64,000 nucleotides of DNA from Natrarchaeobius chitinivorans (GTDB taxonomy: Archaea; Halobacteriota; Halobacteria; Halobacteriales; Natrialbaceae): NCBI RefSeq assembly GCF_003841505.1, contig NZ_REGA01000003.1:1-64000 (forward strand). The letters run 5' to 3'. A model generated the notes under the pieces. It did not search any database. It saw only the letters and a program-made list of their open reading frames with translations, and was not told the DNA's origin. Both the position numbers and the translations under genes were made by a program. How positions within the stretch are numbered: position 1 is the first letter of the stretch; each line of letters starts with the position of its first letter. This document shows, in pieces, positions 8,681 to 17,476 of the stretch.

Positions 8681-10771
8681 TCAGAGGCCCAGCAGACCGA
8701 GCTGGAACAGTCCCCAGACGAACGCGAGTCCGAGGACGGCCAGCGCCGTCTGGTGGAGACGCGCCCGACCGGACCAGTCACCGTCGGACCACGCGAGAGC
8801 GCTTCCGACGGCCGTCGCGGCCGCGAGCAACGCCACGACTGGCGGAAGCACGAGCGCGACGCGAAGCGAGAGCGGCATGGTCACGAACGCCATTTCGCCC
8901 GCCGCGGCGAACCCCGCGAGGAACAGCCCGACGAACGAGAGCGAGACGACGCAGAGCCCGACGCCGGCGGCTCGAGCGAGCCACGACCGACTGCGGAGTC
9001 GTGACGCGAGGCCGTCTCGGATCGTCATCGAGGCGTCGGCGTCCGCTTCGGCGCGCGCTCGTACTCGACGTCGCTGCCAGCCGCGCCAGACCGCGAGGGT
9101 GGCCCACCCGAGGACCGATAGGGCGAAGCCGACGAGCGGGGCACCGACGGCGACGCCCACGACGAGCGTCCGCTCGGAGAGCGGGACCGGCTGGAACGTG
9201 ACTACCGGCAGGCTGTTCAGGTGGAGCGTCTGGACCTCGCCGTCGTCGACCTCGGCCACGAGGACGTCGTCGCCGCCGACCTCGTGGTAGACGTACGGCT
9301 CGGTTTCGACCCACTCCTGTTCATCGAACCCGAGCGTGTCGCTCTCGAGGCGGCCGTCGCCGACCGCGTCGACCGATAGCCGGGTGACGACACCGAGGGC
9401 CTGCTCGGGCCCGTCGTCCGGCACTTGGGAAAGGTCGTACTCGCCTGCGACCGCGTCCGCCCGTTCGCCCGCGTTGTCGTCTTCACCGAACGCTTCTTCG
9501 GGTGTGTCTGTTGTCGAGGTGAGGTCGTACGCCGTCAGAATCCTGTCGGCGGCGTCGGACGGTAACGCCTCCTCGTTCCGGACGTTGTAGCTGACGAAGA
9601 CGGCGACGTCCTCTTCCGGCGCGAGGACGAGTTTGCTCGTCGCGTGGAGTAACCCGCCCGAGTGGGCGATCAGGTCGTCCTCCGGCGGGCCGTACTCGTA
9701 GAAGCCGTAGCGCCAGTCGTTGATCTCGGGGTGGCGCTCGTGGTGGACGTCGTGCATCGTCTCGACGGTCTCCTGCTCGAGGATTCGGGCGTCGCCGACC
9801 GCACCGTCGCCGAGGTGGGCGCTCGCGAACGTCGCCATGTCGGTCGACGTCGCGCTCATCGAGCCGGCCGGCCGCCAGTTGATGTAGAGTCGGTCGGCCC
9901 GTTCGGCGCCGTCTGCGGTCGGCTCGTGAGGTGCCGCGAGTTCCCCCGGACGGTCCTCGGGGACTGGCTGGGCGAACGTACTGTGGTCCATCTCGAGGGG
10001 CTCGAACACCTCGGACTGGACGTACTCCTCGAACGTGGTGTCGTGGGCCTCGGCGACGACGTGGCCGGCGAGCATCGTCCCCCAGTTCGAGTAGCGGGGC
10101 TCCGCTCCCGGTGGCGAGACGCGCTCGGGTTGGGTTTCGACCAGCGCCGTCTCGAGCGACGTCACCTCGTCCGGATCGTCGGCCAGCCCCGGGTTGAGCC
10201 TCGTGTCGAAGCCGGCAGTGTGCGTGCCGAGGTGACGCAGCGTCACGGGGTCGTCGTACGTTTCCGGAATCTCGACCGCCGAATCCTCGAGGTAGGTGTT
10301 GACGTCCTCGTCGAGGTCGAGCGTGCCGTCCTCGACGCCCTGCATCACGGCGGTCCAGGTGACGAGTTTGCCCACGGAACCGGTCATAAATGCCGTCTCG
10401 TTCGCCCGCACCGGTTCCCCCGTCTCGAGGTCCGCCTCGCCGTAGCCCTTCGCGAGGACCGTCTCGTCGCCCTCGACGACGGCGACCGTCGCGCCGGGAA
10501 CGTCGCCGTCGGCCATCTCTTCGGCCATCACCTCGTCGACCAGCGCCTCGAGTTCCTCGGGGTCGTCGAACACTACTTCGTCGGATGGAGCGTCTGTTTC
10601 CTGCGCTCCGGTCGGGGTACCCGCGGCCAGGGCCGGGCCGGAAGCCAGTACCGGGCCAGAAACGCCTGCGATCAGAAGCGACACGACGACTGCAGCCAGC
10701 AGGCCGGACGAAAGCGCCGATCGACCGATAGCCCGACTCCGGTCGGATCGGCGAGCGGGTGAACGGATCAT
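8681..10771 (-). CDS. Beta-lactamase-fold serine hydrolase with C-terminal membrane domain
   Basis: 696 residues from ATG 10771 (MIRSPARRSD). A signal or anchor segment (ALSSGLLAAVVVSLLIAG) is followed by a class C beta-lactamase/penicillin-binding-protein-like domain: SxxK in TGSVGKLV, YxN in RYSNWGTM, and HSGG as the third motif. The last 200 residues hold four to five transmembrane helices, so the catalytic domain is held outside the cell. Halobacteria lack murein, so the substrate is probably a peptide, ester or amide rather than peptidoglycan. An ATG 30 bp upstream is possible but less likely. It is divergent from the wHTH gene at 10877. Confidence 0.85.
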   Translation of the reverse strand: MIRSPARRSDRSRAIGRSALSSGLLAAVVVSLLIAGVSGPVLASGPALAAGTPTGAQETDAPSDEVVFDDPEELEALVDEVMAEEMADGDVPGATVAVVEGDETVLAKGYGEADLETGEPVRANETAFMTGSVGKLVTWTAVMQGVEDGTLDLDEDVNTYLEDSAVEIPETYDDPVTLRHLGTHTAGFDTRLNPGLADDPDEVTSLETALVETQPERVSPPGAEPRYSNWGTMLAGHVVAEAHDTTFEEYVQSEVFEPLEMDHSTFAQPVPEDRPGELAAPHEPTADGAERADRLYINWRPAGSMSATSTDMATFASAHLGDGAVGDARILEQETVETMHDVHHERHPEINDWRYGFYEYGPPEDDLIAHSGGLLHATSKLVLAPEEDVAVFVSYNVRNEEALPSDAADRILTAYDLTSTTDTPEEAFGEDDNAGERADAVAGEYDLSQVPDDGPEQALGVVTRLSVDAVGDGRLESDTLGFDEQEWVETEPYVYHEVGGDDVLVAEVDDGEVQTLHLNSLPVVTFQPVPLSERTLVVGVAVGAPLVGFALSVLGWATLAVWRGWQRRRVRARAEADADASMTIRDGLASRLRSRSWLARAAGVGLCVVSLSFVGLFLAGFAAAGEMAFVTMPLSLRVALVLPPVVALLAAATAVGSALAWSDGDWSGRARLHQTALAVLGLAFVWGLFQLGLLGL

Positions 10772-10844
10772 CTCGTTCGTCCCCTCGCACGGAACCGTCA
10801 AAGCGCCTCGAGCACGGCTTCAGGGGGTGAAGTCGTCGGTACGA

Positions 10845-10852
10845 TTTTATAT
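10845..10852 (+). promoter_or_regulatory. TATA box for the wHTH gene
   Basis: TTTTATAT is centred about 28 bp upstream of the GTG at 10877, the spacing expected for a leaderless haloarchaeal transcript. Confidence 0.6.
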
Positions 10853-10876
10853 CCGCTCTCCCTGCACGTACCCATC

Positions 10877-11218
10877 GTGAGTGAGGAGCGTCTCGAGGAC
10901 CTCGCTGCCCTGCTCGAAGACGAGACGGCGCGGCGCATCCTTACTGAAACGTACCGGAAACCTATGTCAGCGAACACGTTGAGCGAACGGTGTGGCGCGT
11001 CGAAACCGACAGTGTACCGCCGGCTCGAGGATCTGCGACGATGTGATCTGCTCGTCGAACGGACGCGTCCGGATCCCGAGGGGGGACACCATCACACGGT
11101 GTACGCGACGAACTTAGAGCGGATTGTCGTCGAGATAGACGACGACGGCATCGACTTCCGGATCGATCGACAGGAGAACATGGCCGATCGGTTCACACGT
11201 CTGATCGAGGGGATGTAA
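10877..11218 (+). CDS. Winged helix-turn-helix regulator (ArsR-like)
   Basis: 113 residues starting at GTG. Residues 5-85 form a winged helix: an N-terminal helix with ARRILTETY, a helix-turn-helix LSERCGASKPTVYRRLEDL, and a basic wing ending in GGHHHTVYAT. It is probably a DNA-binding repressor acting on its own operon. Its stop is 1 bp from the start of a three-helix membrane protein, a pairing often seen in halobacteria. The inducer is unknown. Confidence 0.8.
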   Translation: MSEERLEDLAALLEDETARRILTETYRKPMSANTLSERCGASKPTVYRRLEDLRRCDLLVERTRPDPEGGHHHTVYATNLERIVVEIDDDGIDFRIDRQENMADRFTRLIEGM

Positions 11219-11219
11219 G

Positions 11220-11552
11220 ATGCTCGAGACGCCGCTCCAGGTCAGCGAGGTGTTTCGCGCCGATCAGTTCGAACTGGCGATGCTCGGGATCAACCTCCTG
11301 AAGGGGATACTCGGGTTCGTGATCGCCTACATCGCGTACCGGGGGTACCGGCGCAACGAGAGCCGGCCCATGCTGTACATCTCGACCGGATTTATCCTCC
11401 TCCTCGCCGTTCCGTTCGTCTCCTTCGCTGTGGCGATTTCGCTCGTCGCGGCGGTCGACCTGCCGCCGGTTGCCGAGCAAGGGGTCGTCGTCGTCTCCGA
11501 ACTCAGCCAGCTTATCGGCTTGCTCGTCATCGTCTACGCCCTCCGAATGTGA
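11220..11552 (+). CDS. Small three-helix membrane protein (DUF7521-like)
   Basis: 110 residues with three predicted membrane helices, about 20-42, 50-78 and 87-107. It is cotranscribed with the wHTH gene 1 bp upstream, so it may be the membrane partner or target of that regulator. It resembles the haloarchaeal DUF7521 family by size and gene pairing. No enzymatic motif is visible. Confidence 0.7.
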   Translation: MLETPLQVSEVFRADQFELAMLGINLLKGILGFVIAYIAYRGYRRNESRPMLYISTGFILLLAVPFVSFAVAISLVAAVDLPPVAEQGVVVVSELSQLIGLLVIVYALRM

Positions 11553-11625
11553 GGTTCCCGTCCGTCGCGTCTTGCGCTCTCGCGCCGTTTGCCGGTTCAG
11601 TCCAGTTTTCCGTGTCGTCCCGCAC

Positions 11626-11958
11626 TCACCCATCGGTCCGGTTTTCGTCGTCCTCAGCCCGGTCCGACGGTGGCTCTCGATCGTCCCCGCGCGAACGAAG
11701 CGGCGCGTCGTCGGCTCGAGACGGATGAATGTTGAAGTTGTGCCCCCTGTACGGATCGGTTTCCGGATCGTACGATAGCTCGCTGCGCTCGAAGAGATAG
11801 ATGAAAAAACCGAACAGCGGGATACAGAAGGTGATCGCCGCCCATTTGCGCGGCGGCTCGAGTCCGACGCGGCCGGCGTCGTAGTAGGTAAACGCCGTCA
11901 GGCCGAGGTGCCAGGCCAGCGGAATCCCCACGATCACCACGAGCAAGATCGTGTCCAT
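11626..11958 (-). CDS. Small membrane protein of unknown function
   Basis: 110 residues from ATG 11958 (MDTILLVVIV). It has two hydrophobic segments, about 2-25 and 40-62, joined by a short loop with YYDAGRVGLEPPRKWA, then a hydrophilic acidic tail. The hairpin with a conserved-looking Pro/Trp loop recalls phospholipase D N-terminal-like (PLDc_N) membrane hairpins, but no more can be said. It stands alone and is convergent with the wHTH operon. Confidence 0.6.
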   Translation of the reverse strand: MDTILLVVIVGIPLAWHLGLTAFTYYDAGRVGLEPPRKWAAITFCIPLFGFFIYLFERSELSYDPETDPYRGHNFNIHPSRADDAPLRSRGDDREPPSDRAEDDENRTDG

Positions 11959-12365
11959 ATCGGGTCTACGGCTCGAGTGTACTAAACAGGCAGCCATGCT
12001 GGGACGCTCTCTTTCTGCACGGAGAGAATCCAGCCGTAAACCGACGTCCTCAGAACGCGGAGCGCGCTGATGGGCATCGAAAACCTTCGGTTTGGCCACC
12101 GGGAGTGAATCCGGCGACGCCGACACAATCCACGTTCGGTAACAATATGGACATTTGAATCCAGTCAGAAAGTAACATGGCATACACCGAGGGGGCACGA
12201 CCCGCCACCCAATCGGACAATATCAGGACCCCGAGATCCAGACCGGTCGAGACGCCCTCGAGAAACGCGGTTCGTGAAGAGTCGGGGTCGGCACCGAATT
12301 GCGGTGATCCGACCGTGAGGTGCCGAATTGCACTGACTACCGTACGCCACCGAATTATGCTGAAC
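11959..12365. other. Gene-free stretch
   Basis: About 400 bp with no coding sequence I can support on either strand; composition is slightly AT-richer than the flanks. It ends at a palindromic element. Confidence 0.4.
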
Positions 12366-12450
12366 CTATAGTAGCCACTGGAAGTCAATGCACACTTGAT
12401 CGCACGATAGCTGTGCGATCAGTTTGTGAATAGTTCCAGTTGTTACTATA
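12366..12450. mobile_element. Palindromic element (family 2), copy 1
   Basis: About 85 bp, palindromic over almost its whole length: left end TATAGTAGCCACTGGAA, right end (complement) TATAGTAACAACTGGAA, inner stem TGATCGCAC/GTGCGATCA. It is clearly related to the element at 38750-38832 and unrelated to family 1. There is no coding capacity. Confidence 0.75.
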
Positions 12451-12614
12451 CCGTGACAGTGACGGCTTACGCGTCTCGGCTCGAGTCGTTCTCGTGTGCC
12501 GACGGCGACCAGTTCACAATTGCACCGATAAACATCAGCTTCGACGGGAAAACGGTTCCCGGGTTTATCGATGAGCGGATTGATACGTCGATGCCCGGTA
12601 TGGGTAGATCAGCT

Positions 12615-12920
12615 ATGCGCGATACAAACCACAGATCAGTCGGCCGACGGCTCGCAGCGGCGGTGATCGTCGGGACGGTCCTGATTGCGATGACTGCCGG
12701 CATCGGGGCGGCGGTAGATGCCGAGGAAACGTCAGAAGAGTACACGTCGTACGAGGACTCGGTCGAGACGGTCAGCGAACAGGTATCCGAGGACGTCTCG
12801 GTCGCTACGGAAGTCGAACACGAGGAAGTAGCGGAGCCAATCGTCCCCGACGATATCGGTGACGTGGTCGTCGATGACGTTCTCGACGAACCGCTGTTCG
12901 ACGGATCGTCCATCCTCTAG
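12615..12920 (+). CDS. Small secreted acidic protein, unknown
   Basis: 101 residues from ATG 12615 (MRDTNHRSVG). ATGs at 12591 and 12600 are alternatives; the open frame further upstream is palindromic-element sequence. A basic start and a hydrophobic segment (LAAAVIVGTVLIAMTAGIG) ending near AAV-DA look like a signal peptide. The remainder is a very acidic, Val/Glu/Asp-rich chain of about 65 residues without recognised domain. Function unknown. Confidence 0.5.
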   Translation: MRDTNHRSVGRRLAAAVIVGTVLIAMTAGIGAAVDAEETSEEYTSYEDSVETVSEQVSEDVSVATEVEHEEVAEPIVPDDIGDVVVDDVLDEPLFDGSSIL

Positions 12921-13032
12921 TCCTTCCCATCCAAGCGTCGATTACGAGCGAAATCGGCCCACACCGCATGATTTCGCTCATCAGTTCAGGCTGGGCCAGT
13001 ACCGCCTCCGACAGGCGGCGGTCACCCCGCCG

Positions 13033-14337
13033 TTATCCGTTATCCTCCCGTTCGACGAGACCGAGATACCTAATCTCGACGTCGACGGGATCGTCGGCGT
13101 GCTGATTGATCCGCTCGTGTAACGTATCGGCGAGTCCGGGTGCCGGTTCGCCCGGTGGACCGCCGATCGTCACGACGACCCGCTCGGGGCCGAGGAACGG
13201 ATACTCCTGGTCCATGACGACCTCGAACTCGAGCAGTTGATACTGGGCGAACTCCTCGTCCTCGAGGACGAGTTCGGCCTCGCCGCGGGCGTTTTCTTCG
13301 AACGTCGCGACGGCAAACGAGGAGTACGTGATCGCGCCGAGGAAGACGGCGAAGACGAGGACGATCACCGCGAGCCCGACGACCCGTCGGCGGACGCGTT
13401 CTTCGGTCTGGCCGAGCGAGAACAGGTTCTCGGGTCGGTAGCCGGCGTACCACAGCGTGAGCAACCCTGCGAGGTTGACCGAGAGGACGTTGACCAGTAC
13501 GAGGACGGTCGAACCGACCGCGGCCGAGGGCTGGCCCCAGGCGATGGCGATACCGGCGGCCGCCGCCGGCGGGATTAACGCTGCGGCGATCATGACGCCG
13601 ACGAGCGCGACCGACGTTCCGGTTGCAATGCTGATGATCCCCGCGACGCCGGCACCCAGTGCGATCACAAGCGAGAGCAGATCCGGCGCGAGCCGTTCGG
13701 AGATCTCGTCGACGTCTCCGATCGCGAGCCCCGGCGGAACGATGTTCGTCACCCTGACCATCCAGGCGAAGACGGCCGCGGCCGCGATCGCGAGGACGAT
13801 CCCGACGATCTGATAGAGAACGCTCTCGAAGAACAGGTCCTCGTCGTCGATCACCGTCCCGACGCTCGCACCCAGTGCCGGTCCGATAAGCGGTGCGATC
13901 ACCATCGAGCCGACGACGACCGCCGGCGAGTCGAGCAGGAGGCCGGCGGTTGCGACCACCGAACTGATTACCGTCATGATCGCGTACACCGCGAACGTCG
14001 GCGTCAACGACTCCGCTTCGGACTGGAGCTCCTGTCTCGAGATCCGATCGGATTCGACGTCGCCGTTTTCGTACTCCTCGCGCAACACCTCGAACCGACG
14101 GGAAACGACCGTCTCCGCGTCGACGACGACCGTGTAGGCGTCGTCGTCGATCCCCGCCTCCTGGAGTTCGTCGAGGACGCCTTCGACCGCCGGTGACGGC
14201 AACGGAAAGTAGACGACCGCCGTGTAGTCGCGATTGCTGTCCTCGTCGGTCACGACGTAGTCGATCCCCCGATCGTCCAGCGTCTCGAGGATCGTCTCCC
14301 GCCTGCCCGTCGGAACCGTCAGCTGTACGAGCCGCAC
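13033..14337 (-). CDS. DUF389 / TIGR00341 family membrane protein
   Basis: 434 residues. Residues 1-75 are a small alpha/beta domain (VVDAETVVSRRFE follows it). A region of six or more membrane helices (about 115-335) carries SMVIAPLIGPALG and GTSVALVGVMIAAALIPPAA, characteristic of DUF389. A soluble acidic domain closes the protein. Function is not established for the family. It is monocistronic. Confidence 0.85.
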   Translation of the reverse strand: MRLVQLTVPTGRRETILETLDDRGIDYVVTDEDSNRDYTAVVYFPLPSPAVEGVLDELQEAGIDDDAYTVVVDAETVVSRRFEVLREEYENGDVESDRISRQELQSEAESLTPTFAVYAIMTVISSVVATAGLLLDSPAVVVGSMVIAPLIGPALGASVGTVIDDEDLFFESVLYQIVGIVLAIAAAAVFAWMVRVTNIVPPGLAIGDVDEISERLAPDLLSLVIALGAGVAGIISIATGTSVALVGVMIAAALIPPAAAAGIAIAWGQPSAAVGSTVLVLVNVLSVNLAGLLTLWYAGYRPENLFSLGQTEERVRRRVVGLAVIVLVFAVFLGAITYSSFAVATFEENARGEAELVLEDEEFAQYQLLEFEVVMDQEYPFLGPERVVVTIGGPPGEPAPGLADTLHERINQHADDPVDVEIRYLGLVEREDNG

Positions 14338-14438
14338 ACCACTCCCTGAGACGGGGAGGGGTCATAACTTTCGGTCATCCACGGTGAACATCGAGGGCAC
14401 GTCGGAAACGACGGACAGTCCCCTCTCGCCGTGACGCT

Positions 14439-14447
14439 ACATATTTC
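14439..14447 (+). promoter_or_regulatory. TATA box for engB
   Basis: ACATATTTC lies about 28 bp before the ATG at 14471, consistent with a leaderless message. Confidence 0.5.
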
Positions 14448-14470
14448 CTCGAGACGGTCCTACGGCCGGT

Positions 14471-15088
14471 ATGTTCGATACACGTCCCGACCGCGAGGCC
14501 GAAGTCGCACTAGTCGGCCGCTCTAACGTCGGGAAGTCGACGCTCATGCGCGAGTTGACCGGTCACAGCTTCGACACCGGCGGGAAACCCGGCGTGACCC
14601 GCGAACCGAACCACTACGACTGGGGGCCCGAGGACTTCGTCATCACCGACCTTCCCGGATTCGGATTCATGAGCGGCGTCCACGAGGATCATCGCGAACA
14701 GATCAAGACGAACATCGTCCGCTACTTGGAGGAGTACGCCGAGCACGTCCTCGTCGCGATTCTCGTCGTCGACGGCAAGAGCGTTATCGACATCATCGAC
14801 CGCCACTCCGGTCCCGACGAGATCCCCTACGACGTCGAGATGTTTCACTTCCTCCGCGATCTCGGGATTCCGACCGTCGTCGCCGTCAACAAAATGGACA
14901 AGGTCGACGACCGCGACGAGCGACTGGACGACCTCTGTGATCGGCTCGGACTCCTGCCGCCGTGGAAGCAGTGGCAAGAGACCATCGCACCGATCTCGGC
15001 CAAGAACGGAACCATCGACCCCCTGAACGAGACCGTTCGCGACCACCTTCACGAGCAAAAGCGGGACGATCTGTTCAAGTTCTTCTAG
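14471..15088 (+). CDS. engB: GTP-binding protein EngB
   Basis: 205 residues, a TRAFAC-class GTPase of the EngB/YihA type used in ribosome large-subunit maturation. G1 GRSNVGKST is at residues 16-24, G3 is TDLPGFGF, G4 VNKMDK and G5 SAKNG. Length matches the family. A stem-loop and a GC-rich hairpin with a T run follow the stop. Confidence 0.92.
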   Translation: MFDTRPDREAEVALVGRSNVGKSTLMRELTGHSFDTGGKPGVTREPNHYDWGPEDFVITDLPGFGFMSGVHEDHREQIKTNIVRYLEEYAEHVLVAILVVDGKSVIDIIDRHSGPDEIPYDVEMFHFLRDLGIPTVVAVNKMDKVDDRDERLDDLCDRLGLLPPWKQWQETIAPISAKNGTIDPLNETVRDHLHEQKRDDLFKFF

Positions 15089-15107
15089 AACCGAACTTTT
15101 CCTCTGC

Positions 15108-15130
15108 GTGCGGTCGCGGAGCGACCGCAC
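15108..15130. repeat. Perfect inverted repeat downstream of engB
   Basis: 10-bp arms GTGCGGTCGC and GCGACCGCAC surround a GGA loop, starting 19 bp after the engB stop. It may act as an RNA hairpin at the 3' end. Confidence 0.7.
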
Positions 15131-15170
15131 TCGGGAAAACTTCGATGAAAAGCACTCCTCCCTCCCCGCC

Positions 15171-15192
15171 AGCCGCGCACAGCGCGGCTTTT
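15171..15192 (+). terminator. Hairpin with T run after engB
   Basis: AGCCGCGC-ACA-GCGCGGCT followed by TTT: an 8-bp GC stem and a short T tract. It resembles a bacterial intrinsic terminator; in archaea the T tract is the effective part, so its strength is uncertain. Confidence 0.5.
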
Positions 15193-15639
15193 GGGTCGGT
15201 CGTCGGCCCGCTCACGGCGTTGCCGTTCGCGGTGAACCCGGTGTTTCGCCTGCCCTTCCCCGGGTCGCGCGCCTCTCGCAGTTGCTCGAGGCGCGCTCCC
15301 GGCCACAGCACTCACCGGGGTCGGACAGGGTTTTCGGGGGTCGAGTGGGTTCACGTTCTCGAGCCGATGACGCTCTCGTGGCTGGTGTCGTTCGATGGGG
15401 GTAGTCGGAAATCGGTGCGACTGAGCGGGCGTTGGCGACGGCGTCGGCGTGACAGTCCGGGTTCGTACAGCGGAACGTCTGACCCGTGGGACGCTCGCTG
15501 TTTCCTTTCGACCGGTAAAGAACTACGACCGTCCGTCTCACAGGGATTATCGTCGGAGTTCATCGTTTCCCGCTGAAGAACCGAAACACAGTGTCGAACG
15601 CCCGGTTTCGAGCCCTCCGGGAGGCGACGATAATCCGTC
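15193..15639. other. Gene-free stretch between engB and ubaA
   Basis: About 450 bp. Open frames occur on both strands but are rich in Arg/Ser/Pro and lack acidic haloarchaeal composition, so none is supported. Confidence 0.4.
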
Positions 15640-16491
15640 TCAGTCAGCAGTCAGCGAACAGCTCCCCTCGTAACTCGCGTCCTCGATCGATTCGATCTCG
15701 GGCTCGTCGCCACAGACCGGACACGCGGGGTTCGCGAGCACGTCGACCGTCTCGAAGCTCATGTCCATCGCGTCGTACATGAGCAGGCGTCCCTCGAGGG
15801 ACTCTCCCTTCTCGAGGAGGTACTTGACGACCTCCGTGGCCTGGATGCAGCCGACGGTGCCGGGGAGGACGCCGAGGACGCCGGTCGTCGCACAGTCGGG
15901 AACGGTGCCCGGCTCCGGGGCTTCGGGGAACAGACACCGGTAACAGGGGGGATCAGCCGCCTCGTCGCCGGCGTCCTCGTTCCGGTCGTTCGTGAACGTC
16001 GTCACCTGTCCCTCGAACCGGTAGATCGCACCGTGGGAAAGCGCCGTTCCGGTCAGCACGCAGTGGTCGTTGAGCAGGTACCGGGTCGGAAAGTTGTCGC
16101 TGGCGTCGAGGACGACGTCGTACTCCTCGACCAGTTCGCCGACGGTATCGGGGGTGAGACGCGTCTCGTAGGTGTCGACGTCGACGTCGGGGTTCAGCGC
16201 CGCGACGTAGTCGGCCGCGCTCTCGACCTTTGATCGGCCGACGTCGGCGTCCCCGTGGACGATCTGGCGCTGGAGGTTCGACCGTTCGACGACGTCGTCG
16301 TCGACGATCCCTAGCCGACCGACGCCGGCCGCCGCGAGGTACTGGATCGCCGGCGATCCGAGTCCCCCCGCGCCGACGACCAGCACGCTTCCCTCGAGGA
16401 GCCGCTTCTGTCCGTCGGGACCGATCTCGTCCATGATCACGTGTCTCGAGTACCGATCGAGTTGCGTCGCATCGAGGCGCAGGTCGCTCAT
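15640..16491 (-). CDS. ubaA: E1-like adenylyltransferase (UbaA/MoeB/ThiF family)
   Basis: 283 residues from ATG 16491 (MSDLRLDATQ); longer starts add non-conserved sequence. The Rossmann-type ATP site VVGAGGLGSP and the catalytic RxxxxR region NLQRQIVH are visible. Two zinc pairs, CYRC and CPVC, and a likely catalytic Cys in DCATTGVLG are present. In Haloferax, UbaA adenylates the ubiquitin-like SAMPs both for protein conjugation and for tRNA thiolation and molybdopterin sulfur transfer. No SAMP gene is adjacent. Confidence 0.88.
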   Translation of the reverse strand: MSDLRLDATQLDRYSRHVIMDEIGPDGQKRLLEGSVLVVGAGGLGSPAIQYLAAAGVGRLGIVDDDVVERSNLQRQIVHGDADVGRSKVESAADYVAALNPDVDVDTYETRLTPDTVGELVEEYDVVLDASDNFPTRYLLNDHCVLTGTALSHGAIYRFEGQVTTFTNDRNEDAGDEAADPPCYRCLFPEAPEPGTVPDCATTGVLGVLPGTVGCIQATEVVKYLLEKGESLEGRLLMYDAMDMSFETVDVLANPACPVCGDEPEIESIEDASYEGSCSLTAD

Positions 16492-16619
16492 GGGACCGTG
16501 TTGGGCCGAGAGCAAGAAAAGACCGCGGGTCGGGGTGACTCCGTTCTGTCGCGACGCGGCCGACACGAAGTGTGTTATCCTCTATCATGGTTGCGGCAGT
16601 CTTTCGGCCTACCCAACGA

Positions 16620-16627
16620 TTTAATAC
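16620..16627 (+). promoter_or_regulatory. TATA box for zinc-finger gene
   Basis: TTTAATAC is about 26 bp before the ATG at 16650, typical of a leaderless start. Confidence 0.55.
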
Positions 16628-16649
16628 TGTGGTGTGCGACAGCATACCT

Positions 16650-16835
16650 ATGGCATCCTCACCCAACGGTGCCGGTGACGACGTTTTTGACCAATTTCTC
16701 GATGACCACGGCCACACAGTAGAACGAGTCGGGTGGGAACGGGAGTATAACAAGAAACAGTGTCCCGACTGCGGCGGCCTCCACGAGACGTCTGCGACTA
16801 CCTGTACTGTCTGCGGGTGGGAACCGACGCCGTAG
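16650..16835 (+). CDS. HVO_0416-type small zinc-finger protein
   Basis: 61 residues from ATG 16650 (MASSPNGAGD). An acidic N-terminal half precedes two CPxCG-like knuckles, CPDCGG and CTVCGW, which would bind one zinc. This matches the haloarchaeal HVO_0416 family from memory. The TATA box supports this start over an ATG at 16572. Role unknown. Confidence 0.8.
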   Translation: MASSPNGAGDDVFDQFLDDHGHTVERVGWEREYNKKQCPDCGGLHETSATTCTVCGWEPTP

Positions 16836-16973
16836 CAAGTACGTGTCCGGACTGCAGACGGCCTTTTCCCGCCGGCAAACTGCCGACGTCGGCTTGTTGT
16901 GCTGATCGACTCGACGTCGGCAGGTCCGGACGACGACGTTGTTCACTCATTTTTACACAGAGGTCACGACACA

Positions 16974-16980
16974 ATTATAA
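16974..16980 (+). promoter_or_regulatory. TATA box for the TTG-start zinc-finger gene
   Basis: ATTATAA lies about 39 bp before the TTG at 17016, leaving a short leader of roughly 10 nt. Confidence 0.45.
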
Positions 16981-17015
16981 TGGTTGGGACGACACTAACT
17001 CAACGGTGAGAGAGA

Positions 17016-17174
17016 TTGCCGAAATGCCAGAACTGTGAGGCCTTCGTCACTGACGCCTACGCCCGCGTATTCACCCCAAGCGACGTTAGCGAACCGCGCG
17101 TTTGCCCGGAGTGTGAGGACAAGATCCGCGACGGTGCCGACGTCCGATCCGCCCGATCACCACGAAACCCGTAG
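17016..17174 (+). CDS. Small CxxC zinc-finger protein (DUF7563-like) with TTG start
   Basis: 52 residues. The frame has no ATG or GTG: a TGA stop lies 9 bp before TTG 17016, so TTG is the only plausible start. The translation opens (M)PKCQNCEAFVTDAY and has a second pair CPEC, then KIRDGADVRSARS. This is the pattern of the haloarchaeal DUF7563 family (MPKCQNC...FVT...RVFTP...CP.C). Either TTG is used, or the start codon has been lost recently and the gene is silent. Confidence 0.7.
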   Translation: MPKCQNCEAFVTDAYARVFTPSDVSEPRVCPECEDKIRDGADVRSARSPRNP

Positions 17175-17476
17175 ACGCTCGAGTCGCTGGTCCAGTCGCC
17201 GACGCGCGAATCCGAGGCCGGACGAACCCGCAGACCCTCGGGAACCTGTCGACGTGCAGACTCGAGGCCGTATGACCCCGACGGTACGGGACACAAGCAG
17301 GACGGAACCACCTCCAGTTCCGGTCCCACCGATTCACGTCAGTAGTCGGCCGAAGGCCATCTGTGGCCGCCATCGAATCGTCGCGCAATCGGTAGCCGTC
17401 AGGCTATTGTTTATCGGCTACAGCTATCGACGAAAACCCACGTCACTTATGAGTATCGCGCTCCTGAACAGCTATA
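17175..17476. other. Gene-free stretch before the UvrD gene
   Basis: About 300 bp with no supported gene. The last 70 bp are AT-richer (ATTGTTTATCGG, CAGCTATAATGG) and probably carry the helicase promoter. Confidence 0.35.

Noticed and set aside
9483-10790. Open frames of over 300 codons overlapping the beta-lactamase-like gene on both strands
   Set aside because: Arg-rich out-of-frame translations typical of high-GC codon bias.
15075-15639. Possible transposase or small gene remnants behind engB
   Set aside because: Frames are short and unlike any family; the hairpins explain the visible structure.
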